Both the position numbers and the translations under genes were made by a program. The notes below the pieces were generated by a model. The model was not told where the DNA came from and did no database searches. It saw only the letters and a program-made list of their open reading frames with translations. 64,000 nucleotides of DNA. It comes from Chrysoperla carnea. Lineage: Eukaryota; Arthropoda; Insecta; Neuroptera; Chrysopidae. Where the stretch lies: contig NC_058341.1 of the NCBI RefSeq assembly GCF_905475395.1, positions 64,735,501 through 64,799,500 on the forward strand, in the 5' to 3' direction. This document shows, in pieces, positions 11,360-23,089 of this stretch (the stretch's first letter is position 1; the number at the start of each line of letters is the position of its first letter).

Positions 11360-12023
11360 TGGCACGCCATTTTACTATTTAATGTCCGAAAAAAAATGAT
11401 CGCAATAATAATACATTATTATTATGTTATCATCATAATAATAATCATTTTCATTATGTACATAATTTTAATTCAATCATTTTTATTATGTACATAATTT
11501 TAATTCAATCATTTTTATTATGTACATAATTTTAATTCATATTAAATAGTAAAACGGCGTGCGATATATTTCCATTATGTACATAATTTTAATTCAATCA
11601 TTTTTATTATGTACATAATTTTAATTCTCTATTTCCATTATGTACATAATTTTAATTCAATAATTTTTTTTAAATCTAATTCAAATAAAATTAACTGATT
11701 TATTATTATGTATCATCATAATAATAATACATTTTTATTATGATGATAACATAATAAAAATGTATTATTATTATGTATCATCATAATAATAATACATTAT
11801 TATTATGATGATACATAATAAAAATACATTTTTATTATGTTATCATCATAATTTTAATTCTCATCTCTCTTTTCTCATCCTATCTTATATCAATCTCTCT
11901 TTTACTAAGATTTATTTTACAAAATATATAATATAAAATATAAAATTTCTGATTGAAAAAAAATAATTAATTAATTTTTTTCTCGATAAAAATTTGCCTA
12001 TTAAATAGTAAAATGGCGTGCCA
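11360..12023. mobile_element. TA-flanked DNA transposon with minisatellite core inside the zinc-finger pseudogene
   Basis: Termini TGGCACGCCATTTTACTATT and its reverse complement (ending GGCGTGCCA at 12023), with TA on both outer sides. A third, slightly mutated copy of the terminus sits inside at about 11543-11570. The core has about six units of a 32-base repeat containing ATTATGTACATAATTTTAAT (about 11441-11660), then interlocking ATTATTATG/CATAATAAT palindromes to 11850. No transposase. Confidence 0.7.
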
Positions 12024-12119
12024 TATTTTGTGATATTTGTAATAAAATATTTAGCAAAAGAATTAATTTAGTGAAACATATAATAACACATAACGGACCA
12101 CCGTATGCATGCGAGAATA

Positions 12120-12690
12120 GGGAATATTCATGAAATTTAAATTTGGTTCAAATATTTTTCTTCCGTAACTTTAATGACTGGACATTTCAACTAAACCATT
12201 ATTTTAGTAATTAATATCTTTTTAATTACTTGAAATTAATTAATAGCAGTACAAATTCAGTGAGGGCATTTAAAAATTTCTAAAACGGAAATTCAAATTT
12301 TTATACGGTCGTGGCATCAAAGTACGGACTTGTCAAATTTGTTGACATACTGTATGATATTAATTACTTACATTTTGTATGGTATTTCATTAAATTATAT
12401 TATTCTACGGCTTTTTATTAGAAAACTTAATAATAACGAGCGTAAATTCTGTGTTGTAAATTCATTTTTTTAAAGTGTAAATTGTACATTGAACTGTCAC
12501 CAATTGACAGATCACGTACTTATACGTCATCAACAGAAAGCTCCAAAAAATTGCGTTTAAATATCTCTTTATAATGTAAATATTTTTTACACTTAATTAC
12601 AGCATTTTTAAACAGTATTTATATTTTTTACTTTGTTATAACAGTGTAAACAATGAATTAAAAATATAAAAAAAATATATTATTATTCCC
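12120..12690 (+). mobile_element. 0.55 kb TA-flanked MITE, copy 3
   Basis: Starts GGGAATATTCATG and ends ATTATTCCC with TA on both sides, inserted in a finger of the zinc-finger pseudogene after YACE. Confidence 0.8.
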
Positions 12691-13020
12691 TATTTTATTC
12701 TGGTTTTTACGCACAAAAATGAATTAAACGTACATACGCATAGAAATCTTTTTATTTGAATGCACAAATAAAACATTTTTTAGTAATAAACAAGAATGTA
12801 ATTTTTCTTTAAAATGTCGTTTACTTGATATCGTTGACTATCTATCAACAGACAGGTAGTCAAAAATTAAAATCGATTATTAATAAATGAAAACAATTAC
12901 TTGACTGAGTTAATTGTTGAAATACCCTGTATAAAAAGTGTTGGATGTAAGTGTTTGCATTATTTTTAACAGAGAGCCATAAGGTATAAATATCTTAAAA
13001 ATTCAGAATCCAGGAAAGTG

Positions 13021-13912
13021 AATGAATCTTTATAAAAACTGTGCGACTGCATTGTTAAAAGCTTACTTAAAGGGCAACGGGAATCGATATAGGAATGAAT
13101 TCTAAGCAAAAAGTGTCATTGAAACATATTTCGAAAAGTCAATACTTTCCGAAATTCGATGTATTTAACGTCAAATAATAGAAAAATTTTACGATATACT
13201 TTGAAAAAAGTATATCATACACTTTTTAAAGTACTTTAGAAGGTAAAATATTTTTCTGAGAAATAGTTAAATTTTTTCCCCCGAAACTTTTTTCTGTAAC
13301 TTTATTATTTTTCGAGTTATTTAACGATAAAGACATTTTTTGTATTTTCGAAAAAGTTTTTTGCATTTAAATTGCAATATTACAAAAAGCATTTATCCGA
13401 AACTGTTAAAACTGTTTTAGTTTGTTGCCAGTACCTAAATAAAGTTAATTAGAATACGGCATGCATTAATTTTTGCTCCCGTGGTAAATTCATTAGTTTT
13501 TGTACTTAATATAAAATACAAGGAAAGTTCCGATAACCTTTGTTTTCATCATAACTTAATCGTCAATTTTTATGCAAATGACTTCAAACTTTTTTCATTT
13601 TCAAGGTTATTTATAGTACTTTAAAAAGTGTACGATATACTTTTTTCAAAAACGTCAAATTTTTCTATTATTTGACGTTAAATCTCCGAATTTCCATCGT
13701 CAATAACTCGGAGTATTGACTTTTCGAAATATGTTTCAATGGCACTTTTTGCTTAGAATTCATCCCTATATCGATTCCCGTTGTCATTTACAGCATACAT
13801 TTTTCCACCCCCGAGGAGTGGTGGTGGGAGCCCCTAGGCTAGATCACACAAATTTTTGTTTTTAACTTCTTTAAATAAGCTTGCAGTCGCACAGTTTTTA
13901 TAAAGATTCATT
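13021..13912. mobile_element. Long foldback element
   Basis: Arms of about 220-300 bases start AATGAATCTTTATAAAAACT and end with the reverse complement. The inner parts share TTTCGAAATATGTTTCAATG and TATTTGACGTTAAAT. A truncated relative lies at 25040-25665. No clear target duplication. Confidence 0.7.
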
Positions 13913-14064
13913 CTCTGTACTTGAATTCCGAGGTATAAATCTTACGGTTCTCCTCCACTCTTTAGAAAATTATTCCACGGTTCTCCACTATTTACTAATT
14001 TTTTGCCTAGACTGAAATATATTTATTACTAATTTTTTGTCTATAGAAATATAAGTGTCTAAAC

Positions 14065-14345
14065 TGAACTTGAACGAGTCCCAAGTTTGTACCGTTTAGA
14101 AATATTTATGATACAAACAAAATTTTGGTATATATTTTCATAAAAATCAGCTTATTAGTCCACTTCCTTTTGTAAGTCAAAAACGAAAAGAGATATCGAG
14201 TTGAGATTTTTATAACGTAATCAGGCCGTAAAAAGTGAACTCGAGTACGTAAATGAGCAACATAGGTCTATGGGGTCTTGGGCTCGTAGGATTCGTCTTG
14301 TAAACCGTAATAGATAGAACAAAAGTTTGAATATAATAGTTGCCT
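14065..14345 (+). repeat. Dispersed repeat A, partial copy
   Basis: CAAGTTTGTACCGTTTAGAA to CTTGTAAACCGTAATAGATA match the 5' half of the family, lacking the palindromic start. Confidence 0.5.
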
Positions 14346-14812
14346 GTTTATAAAAAAATTAAAAAGTTTTTATTACTTTAAGGATGTACGCACAATACAA
14401 CGAAAAGTAAGAAAAAAAATTTTCAATAGCTGGCGTAATTTTCAAAATACCGAAAATTAAAATTTTTTAAAATTATTTAGCTGTCGATTTTCGGAAAACC
14501 AAGGCAGGTATCGAAAAATGTTATTCTTATTTTTCCGTCTACATTCCATGAAGTTATAACAAAATTTATCATCAAAGTTGAAAATAAGGTACAAATAATT
14601 TCAATCTAAAATTGATTTGGTGCTCGTACTACTTTAAATGTTGTCTTGCGTAATTAAAATTACAAATATTATTACAAAAATAAAAAATTTATTGTTAAAA
14701 AATAATAAAATTTACAGATCACACAATTTAACACCACAATTTTACAGAAATCCTTATATAAAATTCTTATACAAAATATTTTACTAATATTTGTTTACTA
14801 AAACATTTTATT

Positions 14813-14987
14813 TTATGCGCGTTGTACATTATCTGGTTCGTTGCTTGATTCGTCATGAATAGATGGATCAATTTCATCTCGATTCCCTGGACGGTAGCCC
14901 AACTCCACTACATTATCCTCCCCCGCCAGCCCGACTATGCCATCGTTGAATTCTGGGGAAACTCCTACCGTTATTTGAATGTCATCA
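14813..14987 (-). CDS. Candidate acidic C-terminal exon, unrecognised
   Basis: Minus-strand stretch following an acceptor (TTATTAAAG) and ending TAA at 14813-14815. It encodes 57 residues, among them VGVSPEFNDGIVGLAGEDN and a very acidic tail (RDEIDPSIHDESSNEPDN). Base composition is less AT-rich than the flanks. It may belong to an unrecognised gene or a mobile element; a fragment resembling non-LTR retroelement protein lies 50 bases beyond it on the same strand. Confidence 0.3.
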
Positions 14988-16659
14988 CTTTAATAAAAAC
15001 ACAAATCATTACTGAAATACCTATTTAATTAATGGGAAATAAATTTCAGATTGCATGTTCCAACAGCCTCTACTACTGGAATAATTTGTATGTTCCTTAA
15101 GCCAATAAGATCAATGTGGGACTATTTTTTTAAGAATGGCACGAATGTGTGATAATGTTCAAATGTTCAAGTCGATTTTTTAGGACTTATTTGTGTTAAT
15201 ATTAGAACAGAGATTCCCATGTTTTTAGTCGAAAAAATGTACCAGAAGGGAGAAGATGAATAAAAGTTATTTTATCTCTAATTGTTGCCCCGTTTATTAT
15301 TTCTAAAAAAATGATCTTTAACCGATCACCTTCAATATTAAATCCGGTCAATTTAAACAAAAATTGATCAAAACACCATCATAAATGTAATCTAAAAAGT
15401 GCTCATCGATCCGAGATATGGAAAAAAATTTACGCGGGGTCAAAGGCCACAAAAACCGGTTTTTAACGATTTTCAGCGAAACATGTTTTATCATAAAATT
15501 AGTTCAGGCGAAAATTGTAGATCAAATAAATATAAAAAATGTCACATTACTTTTTTCCCAACAGCAACCTGATATCTGAGATTCTGAGATATAACGATTC
15601 AAAAAGTTGGAAAGATTTGTTATTGTTTGTAATGATTTTATGAATGGACATAATGGGGGATAATCCTTATGTCGAATTGGCCATAAGGATTACCCATAAA
15701 AATGTAAAATTAGACTTGATACCATGACAAAATTGGAAAATGATATTAAAATTGATTAAAAAACGTTTTTTAAAGAAGTTTTAATAAGCAATCAAAGATT
15801 GTATTCAAAGGTTGCACATCTCCTTTTAGCAAAACAAAGCTTTATATGTAATCTTTATGGCGATACCCAAGTATGACGTCCCTAGCGTGTATCTTCCCCT
15901 TCCCCTTGGGTACCTTGATAATTAGAGGCGTTCAAATCGTAAATAAGAGCTCTTTAAGCACTCACTAAGACGTCATATTACTTACTGGGCTGACATCTCA
16001 AAAGGCGACGTCTTGGACCAACCAGGTCCATCAAAGAGGGCACAGTTTAATTAAAATAATTTTCTCAAAACTGATATCAGATTTTCAGATATTTTTTATC
16101 GATGTATTTAAATACACATAAATTTCAAGTAACATTCAAGTTTCTGAAGACTTAGTCTTTCCTTGCAAACTCTCTCTTGATTGAGGGAGTCACTTCAGAG
16201 TCTTTTCAGATTCCAAGAAAGGATTTTTATAATAAAAATTCAAATTTTGAAGTTTCTTAAAAAAATTTTTATTTTTTGCCCAATATTTTTCATAAATGTA
16301 AACGTTGTAGGTTACACTGAAATGAAGCTACTCACAACGTTTCGTAAGAGTATTATTCACGAAATGACGAAATCACCCCCCCCCCCTTCTGTACTGTATA
16401 GACTATTATATGTATAAAGAATTGATTAAAAAAAAGTCAATATGAATACGCGAGCGCGAATTTATTATGCATAGCTTAAATTACAATACACATGCGAAAT
16501 AAAACATTATGATTGACATTTTTTGAATATAGTTTTTCAAAATAGTTTTGGATAATCTCTACTGTATTATACATTTTTTTCAACAATTTTCATTAATTTA
16601 AGTAAAGCCATAGTTCCAAAAAATTATAAATAAAGTTTTTTAGTTTAGGTACTAACATT
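14988..16659. other. Gene-free stretch
   Basis: Apart from the retroelement relic at 15030-15117, only diverged AT-rich sequence with a homopolymer C-run near 16376-16386. The small frame at 16181-16417 is not protein-like. Confidence 0.4.
15030..15117 (-). pseudogene. Possible tiny non-LTR retroelement coding relic
   Basis: Minus-strand reading HIDLIGLRNIQIIPVVEAVG then TCNLKFI resembles the 'IPVV(I/E)GALGT' block that follows reverse transcriptase in many insect non-LTR elements. Too short for certainty. Confidence 0.25.
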
Positions 16660-16894
16660 CTAATAATAAGTAAATGATGCTTCTTCATCTGCACCGATAT
16701 TAAATGGTGTTGCTAGTAACAATCTGGATATTTTATGAATTGATTTATTTAAATAATTAGAATATTTCATAATTTCTCCATTTTTTAAATTATTTTCTTT
16801 CGGATTATATATGTATTTTAACACTACGTTTTTTCCTATCTGTTGCCCTTCTTTGTTTGATGTATCGTAATGCTTTATCTGAAGTTTCCCTTTC
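16660..16894 (-). CDS. Candidate terminal coding exon, unrecognised protein
   Basis: Minus-strand open stretch ending at a TAG (16660-16662). A TTTTTAAG acceptor just above 16894 would start the exon; the open frame runs slightly further to 16914. The peptide (for example KNVVLKYIYNPKENNLKNGE and ISRLLLATPFNIGADEE, ending SFTYY) has balanced protein-like composition, unlike the shadow frames nearby. No family recognised and no partner exon located upstream. Could be a decayed gene. Confidence 0.35.
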
Positions 16895-17339
16895 CTTAAA
16901 AACCATACAAACATATTAAAAAAACAGCGTAAATTTAAAGTAAATCAACTCATCAAATTAAATTAGACCCGGTAAAATTTGTCATTGAGCATGAATATAA
17001 TTTTCGCATGGAAAATTTTTGCAGAATCCCGTTTAAAACATGCTCCTGAACGTAAAAGTGAAGGTTGCCGGGGGTAACTCGGTAGGATATTGCTTAAACT
17101 AATTTTTTTTAAACATATTAAAAATATTGACTGAATTGCTTCGAAATATATATTTTATCATATAATTGAGGCTCAAATTAACAAAAAATGTTCTTCGGTA
17201 TTTTTTGTCTAATAACAAAAAATTAAATTTAAATAATTTTTTTAACTAATTGATTATAAAAAATCAATGCAGAATACATTTTATGTGAAACTTAAAAAAA
17301 ATAACGTAAAAAATTAAAGGCGGATGAAACTTTCCCATC

Positions 17340-18228
17340 TATTTTTACAATAAGCCCTTAATGAAGTGAATTTGGGTGTCAACAGGAATTAATTGTTTAT
17401 ACGGCCGTAGCTCCTAAACTATTAAAAATTTATCAAAATAAATGGGTACCATTTTATTCTTCTGTAAACAAAAACGATATTGCACAAGGCGGCACGCAAC
17501 GCTTGAACTGAAACGTACCCGTAGATTGGCCATGATAAATAATATTTTTGTACTTTAAGGTCCTCATTTTAAACGTGTGGGTCTAAATTTTAATGTTATA
17601 CACATAAAAATACTAATTATTAATTTTTATCATTTTTCCGGCCCGCTATTAGTAATCAAGCCCTTAGCGAAAGAAGACCTCACATAATTATATAGTTTAA
17701 GAATCTTTTTTATTTTTTCAAATATCTCAATTTTCAAATTAATAAATTCTGGTTCAATCAAATTATACATGAAAAGGGGGTTCACGTTGCATCAAATTAG
17801 GTATGTTTGTTTTTTTGATATGTTGTTTGCAATGTTAAATCGAAGTTTTCAACCCGGCAAACGACCGGATCTTGCCGAAAAATGAGAAAAACCTCGAAAA
17901 TTTAGACCTTTTATTTCAGGTTTTGCCGATTTTGACCTGGAAGTAACCAAAACTGTTAAAATTCAAGCCGGTTTTTATAGGAGTTATACGATTTTTCGCA
18001 AAATTTCATCTTGTAAACCGTTAGGGATAGAAAAAAGTTTCAATGTAAAAAATTTTTTTCGTAAAAAATTGTTTTGGTAAATTTTCAATAGTTTACGAGT
18101 TATAGCCGCATAAATTAATTCTTTATTTCAGTGGATTCGGTGGGTCAATATACGTTGAAATACATTTCTTGTTCAGTAGGGCCTGAAAAAGCACACGAAA
18201 TCCACTCAGCGCCTACATTATAATGATA
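17340..18228. repeat. Copy of the 55240-57475 foldback family
   Basis: Shares TTAATTGTTTATACGGCC, GTAGATTGGCCA and, at the right end, AAAAGCACACGAAATCCACT plus AGCGCCTACA with 55240-57475. Internal segment also related to 21330-21670. Confidence 0.55.
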
Positions 18229-18572
18229 AAATGTTCTCTTGCTCAAAAAAAGTCTTTATTGACTTTATGACTTAAACACGACGAACAAAAGTTTGAAACA
18301 TCCCCCTTCCCCCCCTTCTGGATGATTCCTCTGCAGGAGCTTGCCGAAAATTTAACATAAAAATTAATTTTACCATTGGTTCACGGAAAATAAATATGAC
18401 TATAGATATGTTTTTCGAAATCTTTTTATCAAATGATTTATCAATGAATGAAATATTATAAATTAAAAAAACTTAGAAAATGGAATAGAAATATCTTGGA
18501 TTGGAATGATTTGATCAGTATATTTCAACGAGTATTGGCGTATCATGGATAAAATTAATTTACGAAACGAAT

Positions 18573-19668
18573 GACAAAATTGTTATCAGAAAACAAAAAA
18601 TACGTTTTTATAGAAGAAAAAAAGCCAAGAAATATAGCGTTTTATGTTCACAGCTAATCAATGGCTAAGTTACCAGAGAAAATTCACAAAAGTAAAAAAA
18701 AAACGGTTTTCATGCGATTAAAAACAAGTTAAAGTCCAATGCACAAAAATTAAATGGGAAAGTTCTAGATCTCAAAAAAACTTATCGATTGACGTCTGGT
18801 AAGTCCGATTTGGATGAGTAGATGCGAGAAAACTAGAAAAAAATGAGCGAAAATAGTCGTTTTTACATTTGCTTATATCTTTTTTTCTTTTTCGATTTTA
18901 AAAGTGCTATTTAATGAAGCTATGAGTAATCGACGGTTGACAAATCTTCAATTTCCCGTTGGTAGAGGGACTTTTTTGAGCATGATATTTTAGCAGCAAG
19001 TGAAAGTTTTTAATTTTTGATTCCGAAATCGAGTAACGAAAAAGTGCATTTCTTGGGATGGGTTTTTCGGTAAAAAGTAAAATTGCTAGAGCTCTGAAAC
19101 TTGCACACTTAACTAATAAAAACTTACTAAATATTTTTAAAAAAATTTGCAATTGTTATCGTTCGTGTAACGGCAGCCATGATCCCGTTAAAATCGAGAG
19201 TTTCTGCATCGCAAAAAATGCACTTTTTTCGAGGCCCGATTTCGGCACCAGAAATGGAAAATTTTTACTTGCTATTTCAGTAGCATTATGCTCGAAGAAT
19301 ATTTCAAAATTACTCAGTAACTATTACTCATAACTTCACTAAATAGCAACTTTAAAATCAAAAAAGAAAAAAGCTATAAGCAAATGTAAAAACTATTGCT
19401 CATTTTTTCACGTTTTCTCGACATCTACGTATCCAAATCGGAATTACCAGACGTCAATCGATTGGTTTTTTTGAGATCTAGAACTTTCCCATTTAATTTT
19501 TGTGCATTGGAAGTCATATTTTTTTTAATCGCAAGAAATGTTTTTTTGACTTTAGCAAATTTTCTGTTAACTTAGGCATTGATTAACCGTAAATAAAAAA
19601 CACTATGTTTCTTGGCTTGTTTTCTTCTATAACACATTTATTTTTTATTTTCTGATAGCAATTTTATC
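18573..19668. mobile_element. 1.1 kb palindromic foldback element
   Basis: Nearly continuous inverted repeat: GACAAAATTGTTATCAG at the left pairs with CTGATAGCAATTTTATC at the right, and TTAAATGGGAAAGTTCTAGA pairs with its complement near 19480. Pairing continues inward to an apex near 19060-19190. No coding; frames within are mirror shadows. Ends about 130 bases from the protamine-like gene. Confidence 0.75.
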
Positions 19669-19800
19669 AAATTTAACATTGGGCCCTCCGTAGATTAATT
19701 GGATTATAGATTATAATGTGAAAGTCAATATCTCAAATTTCACAAAAATTACTGGCTGACTGGCCGTTGGCTATAATTACATCATTAAAAATATTTCACT

Positions 19801-20283
19801 TTACCTAGGACTCTTATAATTGTATTCTTCACGTTCTTCGTCACTCATATCATTCCAGATACGTCCTGCTTCTGCAGCAATATTAACAATATTCCTATTA
19901 CATCCACATTTACGTTTATACGCACTTAAAAAGTTCATGAATGCATTTGAAGATGTATTACAATCAGAGGGAGTTATTGCTGCTTTATTACACTCTACAC
20001 ATCGACATTTGTTACAACCACAACTACAGCTTTTTGCACATGGACTCTGGCCACATACCACACATACTCCTGGTTTACAGTATTTAACTCGACGTCGTGA
20101 TCTTCTACGTATTGACCTTCTTCTGGTTGGGCATGGGCTTCTTCGGCGTGGTCTTGAACAACTTCTACGCCTTCGATATGGAGATCTTGAACGTCTTCGT
20201 CGACTCCTCTGCATTCTTCTCCGTCGTGGCTTACAACAGCCACAGGAACAGACTTGGGCATCTAATGAAGTATGCGAAGCCAT
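19801..20283 (-). CDS. Protamine-like sperm nuclear basic protein with C-terminal MST-HMG box
   Basis: Single-exon frame of 160 residues. Residues 20-65 hold 27 arginines in RRRR/RRRS blocks broken by Ser-Pro, as in protamines. Nineteen cysteines occur in total, clustered as CSCGCC (12-17) and a second cluster at 69-98 (CKPGVCVVCGQ, CSCGCNKCRC), suited to disulfide or zinc cross-linking. Residues about 112-156 (SSNAFMNFLSAYKRK, then AAEAGRIWNDMSDEEREEY) match the MST-HMG box of Drosophila Mst35B/Mst77F-type sperm chromatin proteins. Inferred role: replacing histones in spermatid nuclei. Start chosen at the first ATG (20281-20283), stop TAA at 19801-19803. It sits just beyond a 1.1 kb palindrome. 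Overlapping frames on both strands are shadows of the repetitive arginine codons. Testis expression is inferred, not shown. Confidence 0.85.
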   Translation of the reverse strand: MASHTSLDAQVCSCGCCKPRRRRMQRSRRRRSRSPYRRRRSCSRPRRRSPCPTRRRSIRRRSRRRVKYCKPGVCVVCGQSPCAKSCSCGCNKCRCVECNKAAITPSDCNTSSNAFMNFLSAYKRKCGCNRNIVNIAAEAGRIWNDMSDEEREEYNYKSPR

Positions 20284-20529
20284 AAATACTTTAATTTTGA
20301 ATAATGATTAAATTTTAGAAATTTTAACAGAATGTAGAAACAAATAGAATGTATAATTTGTCAAATAATTTTATTTACTAGATAAAAACAAAAAAACATT
20401 CATTTCAATGACTACTATTTTTTTCATACCTATGAAACAATTTTTGAAAAGTTTTTTTGCAATAAAAAAAAACTGACATAAAAAAAAAACCAACTATTCC
20501 AATAGAAATTATTTGCACACATCTACAGT

Positions 20530-20735
20530 ATAAAATCAATATCTTCTCGAAATTTCAAACTTCCACCATGAGCGATTCAGGCTGAGCGTCGATATATCAG
20601 TCGCGACATTGCCTATCTCCTCTCCAGATTATTTCTCCCTTCTGAAATGTTTCTGATTTTAAATAATATACAGAAAGAATCATTTTGAAAAAAAATCAGC
20701 AAAATCGGAGCTGTCATTGAGGACTCCCTAAGAGT
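20530..20735 (+). repeat. Dispersed repeat
   Basis: TATAAAATCAATATCTTCTC, GAAATTTCAAACTTCC and AAAATCGGAGCTGTCATTGA recur at 51970-52110 and, in part, at 30355-30405. The rest of 20312-20950 has no recognisable feature. Confidence 0.45.
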
Positions 20736-20952
20736 GGCTACATTTTATGTATTCCTTTATCCGCTATTAGTATAATTCATCACGATATCTTTTTCTATCA
20801 TCTTTTAATAATATATTATGGAAAAATATCAAGAAATCTATTGCATATTGAATTTTGAATTTCGATTTTTTTAAATCTGTTAAAATGCTATATTACCTTT
20901 ATAATATATTTTTATCTGTGAACCTTAATAAAAAAGTTTTCAATGCACTTTT

Positions 20953-21310
20953 TTATACCATGTATATATATAATATACAAGGTATACTAAGTTTAGTCCC
21001 AAGTTTGTAACGCTAAAAATATTGATGCTACGCACAAAATTTTGGTATAGGTGTTCATAAAATCACCCAATTTAGTTCATTTTCGGTTGTCCTTCCGTCC
21101 GTCTGTGAACACGATAACTCAAAAACGAAAAAAGATATCAAGCTGAAATTTTTAGAGCGTACTCAGGACGTAAAAAGTGAGGTCGAGTTCGTAAATGAGC
21201 AATATAGGTCAATTGGGTCTTGTAGGATCTCTCTTGTAAACCATATGAGATAGAACAAATGTAAACAAGTGAAAGCAAACAATTGACTGAGTTAATTGTT
21301 GAAATGATTA
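20953..21310 (+). repeat. Dispersed repeat A (ATACCATG family), chimeric ends
   Basis: Starts ATACCATGTATATATATAAT, has the AAGTTTAGTCCCAAGTTTGT and CACGATAACTCAAAAACG blocks, then ends with the family's 3' tail in reverse orientation (CAATTGACTGAGTTAATTG). Confidence 0.6.
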
Positions 21311-21749
21311 AAATTGTAAACAAAAATGATAATGCATAAGATCAGCGCGAAGCGCTTGGTTTGAAACAGGCGTAGATTGACCAATTAAAAATATTTTTAT
21401 TAGGGTACTCATTTTGAAGGTATGAATGAGTCTATATTTTAATGTTATGCACATAATAATACGTTTTATGAAATAGCAACGAAACTAGCACGGTTGTAAG
21501 TATTAAGTTTCATCATTTTTCCGGCCCATTATTAGTTTATAAGTCGATAGAAAATAAGTCATCATTTTTTCGAGCCTTTAGCGAAAGAAAATCCCACATA
21601 ATTATATAAGAGAAAATTGCAAATTTGTTCTAGTTTAAGAATCTTTTTGTAGGCACTCAGCGCCTTCACTATTCCATATAAGCTGTCAAATTGATCAATG
21701 ATTTTTATTACATATGATTCAGTCAATATAGACGAAAAAAAGGCCGGAC

Positions 21750-22688
21750 CTGGAAAAAATTACAATAGTGACTCTGAGGTTATAGATCGTTAGGGGGGCA
21801 TGTAAATAACTTTAAAAAAAATTAAGAGAATTTTTCGTTCCGCTGTTTTTGAGAAAATCCAAAAAAATGGGAAAAAAAATTTGGAATGCGTTTTTCTCGG
21901 AATCTATTGGTTTAAGGGGAAAGTTTTTCAAATAAAAAATGTAGAAGACATTGTCAGCTACATTTTATGTCATTAAAGCAACGTCATACGAGTTAAATTA
22001 CAAAAAGTAGGTGGCGTTAAAGTATCAAAAAAAGGGTTTTTCACGATTTTCATTAAGAAAAAATGATGTTTTTGTAAAAGTGTAAATGAGAAAGTTGTTT
22101 GACTCAAAATTAGCTTCAACTTTTATTTAAACAATTTTTATGAAAAACTTACCGTTTCCGAGCTATAATAAAACAATGTATGTTTAAAATAAACCAAGAA
22201 AATAAAAAGGAAATCAAGTACATCCTTTTCAAAATTTTAAAAAACTTAACTTTCAGATTTTTTAGCAAGCTGTATTTCAAAAACGGTAAGTTTTACAAAA
22301 AAACTGTTTAAATAAAAGTTGAAGCTATTTTTGAGTCAAACAACTTTTTTATTTACACTTTTACAAAAAAATCATTTTTTCTTAATGAAAACCGTGGAAA
22401 ACCCTTTTTTTGATACTTTAACGCCACCTCCTTTTTGTAATTTAACTCGTATGACGTTGCTCCAATGACATAAAATGTAGCTGACAGTGTCTTCTACATT
22501 TTTTATTTGAAAAACTTTTCCCTTAAATCAATAGATTCCGAGAAAAACGCATTCCAATTTTTTTTTCCCCATTTTTTTGGATTTTCTCAAAAACAGCGGA
22601 ACGAAAAATTCTCTTAATTTTTTTTAAGTTATTTACATGCCCCCCTAACGATCTATAACCTCAGATCCACTATTGTAATTTTTTCCAG
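21750..22688. mobile_element. 0.94 kb palindromic foldback element
   Basis: Arms of about 420 bases with few mismatches: CTGGAAAAAATTACAATAGT at the left end pairs with the right end; ACATGCCCCCCTAACGATCT near 22635 mirrors 21793. Central spacer about 22170-22260. No clear target duplication or coding. Confidence 0.75.
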
Positions 22689-23089
22689 TCAAAATGCCAG
22701 ATTTATTTTTTATTCATTGTCAGGAACTATTTTTCACTCAAGGATTGTTCACAAACGTATTCATGTTTTTTACAACATTTGAATCAGGAAGCGGGAAAAT
22801 GCTAAAATGGTAAAATGGCATTGACTGGGTACATGCACCTACTGAACCAAAACTCGTCCTACATCGAGCATACCTTGTCTAGTTCTACCAAGGTTAAACT
22901 CAAACTTTCGAAATTTTTAAATAATTTTATTGTAACTAATATGTATATTGTATATTTATTTTACATTTTTATTCAACTATAATAATTTTAATTAAATATT
23001 AATTAATAATTAATCTCATTTTATATAAAACAGCAAAAACTTAATGAATGAACACACATAACACTTTAATTAATTAGGTAATTGTCTAT

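Larger units (their letters stand above)
10843..12750 (+). pseudogene. C2H2 zinc-finger gene broken by two DNA transposons
   Basis: A tiny start exon (ATG at 10843, GTAAGG donor at 10850) could join an acceptor at 10933, but that frame stops after about 17 codons, whereas the finger frame runs one base shifted from about 10949 to 11358: a frameshift. Fingers seen: a linker HAGEKPYVCDECDKAF...H...H, a second PFPCDICDKKF...H...H and an HTGGK linker. A TA-flanked element (11360-12023) then interrupts. The array resumes at 12026 with FCDICNKIFSKRINLVKH, THNGPPYACE and is cut again at 12118 by the 0.55 kb MITE. A degenerate finger tail (KNELNVHTH) follows from about 12730. In life this would have been a DNA-binding transcription factor of the arthropod C2H2 expansion; here it is dead. 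Confidence 0.7.

Noticed and set aside
11441-11660. CRISPR-like array
   Set aside because: The 32-base units are adjacent tandem repeats without unique spacers, inside a eukaryotic transposon.
19820-20311. Plus-strand and second minus-strand frames over the protamine-like gene
   Set aside because: Shadows kept open by repetitive arginine codons; they lack any domain.
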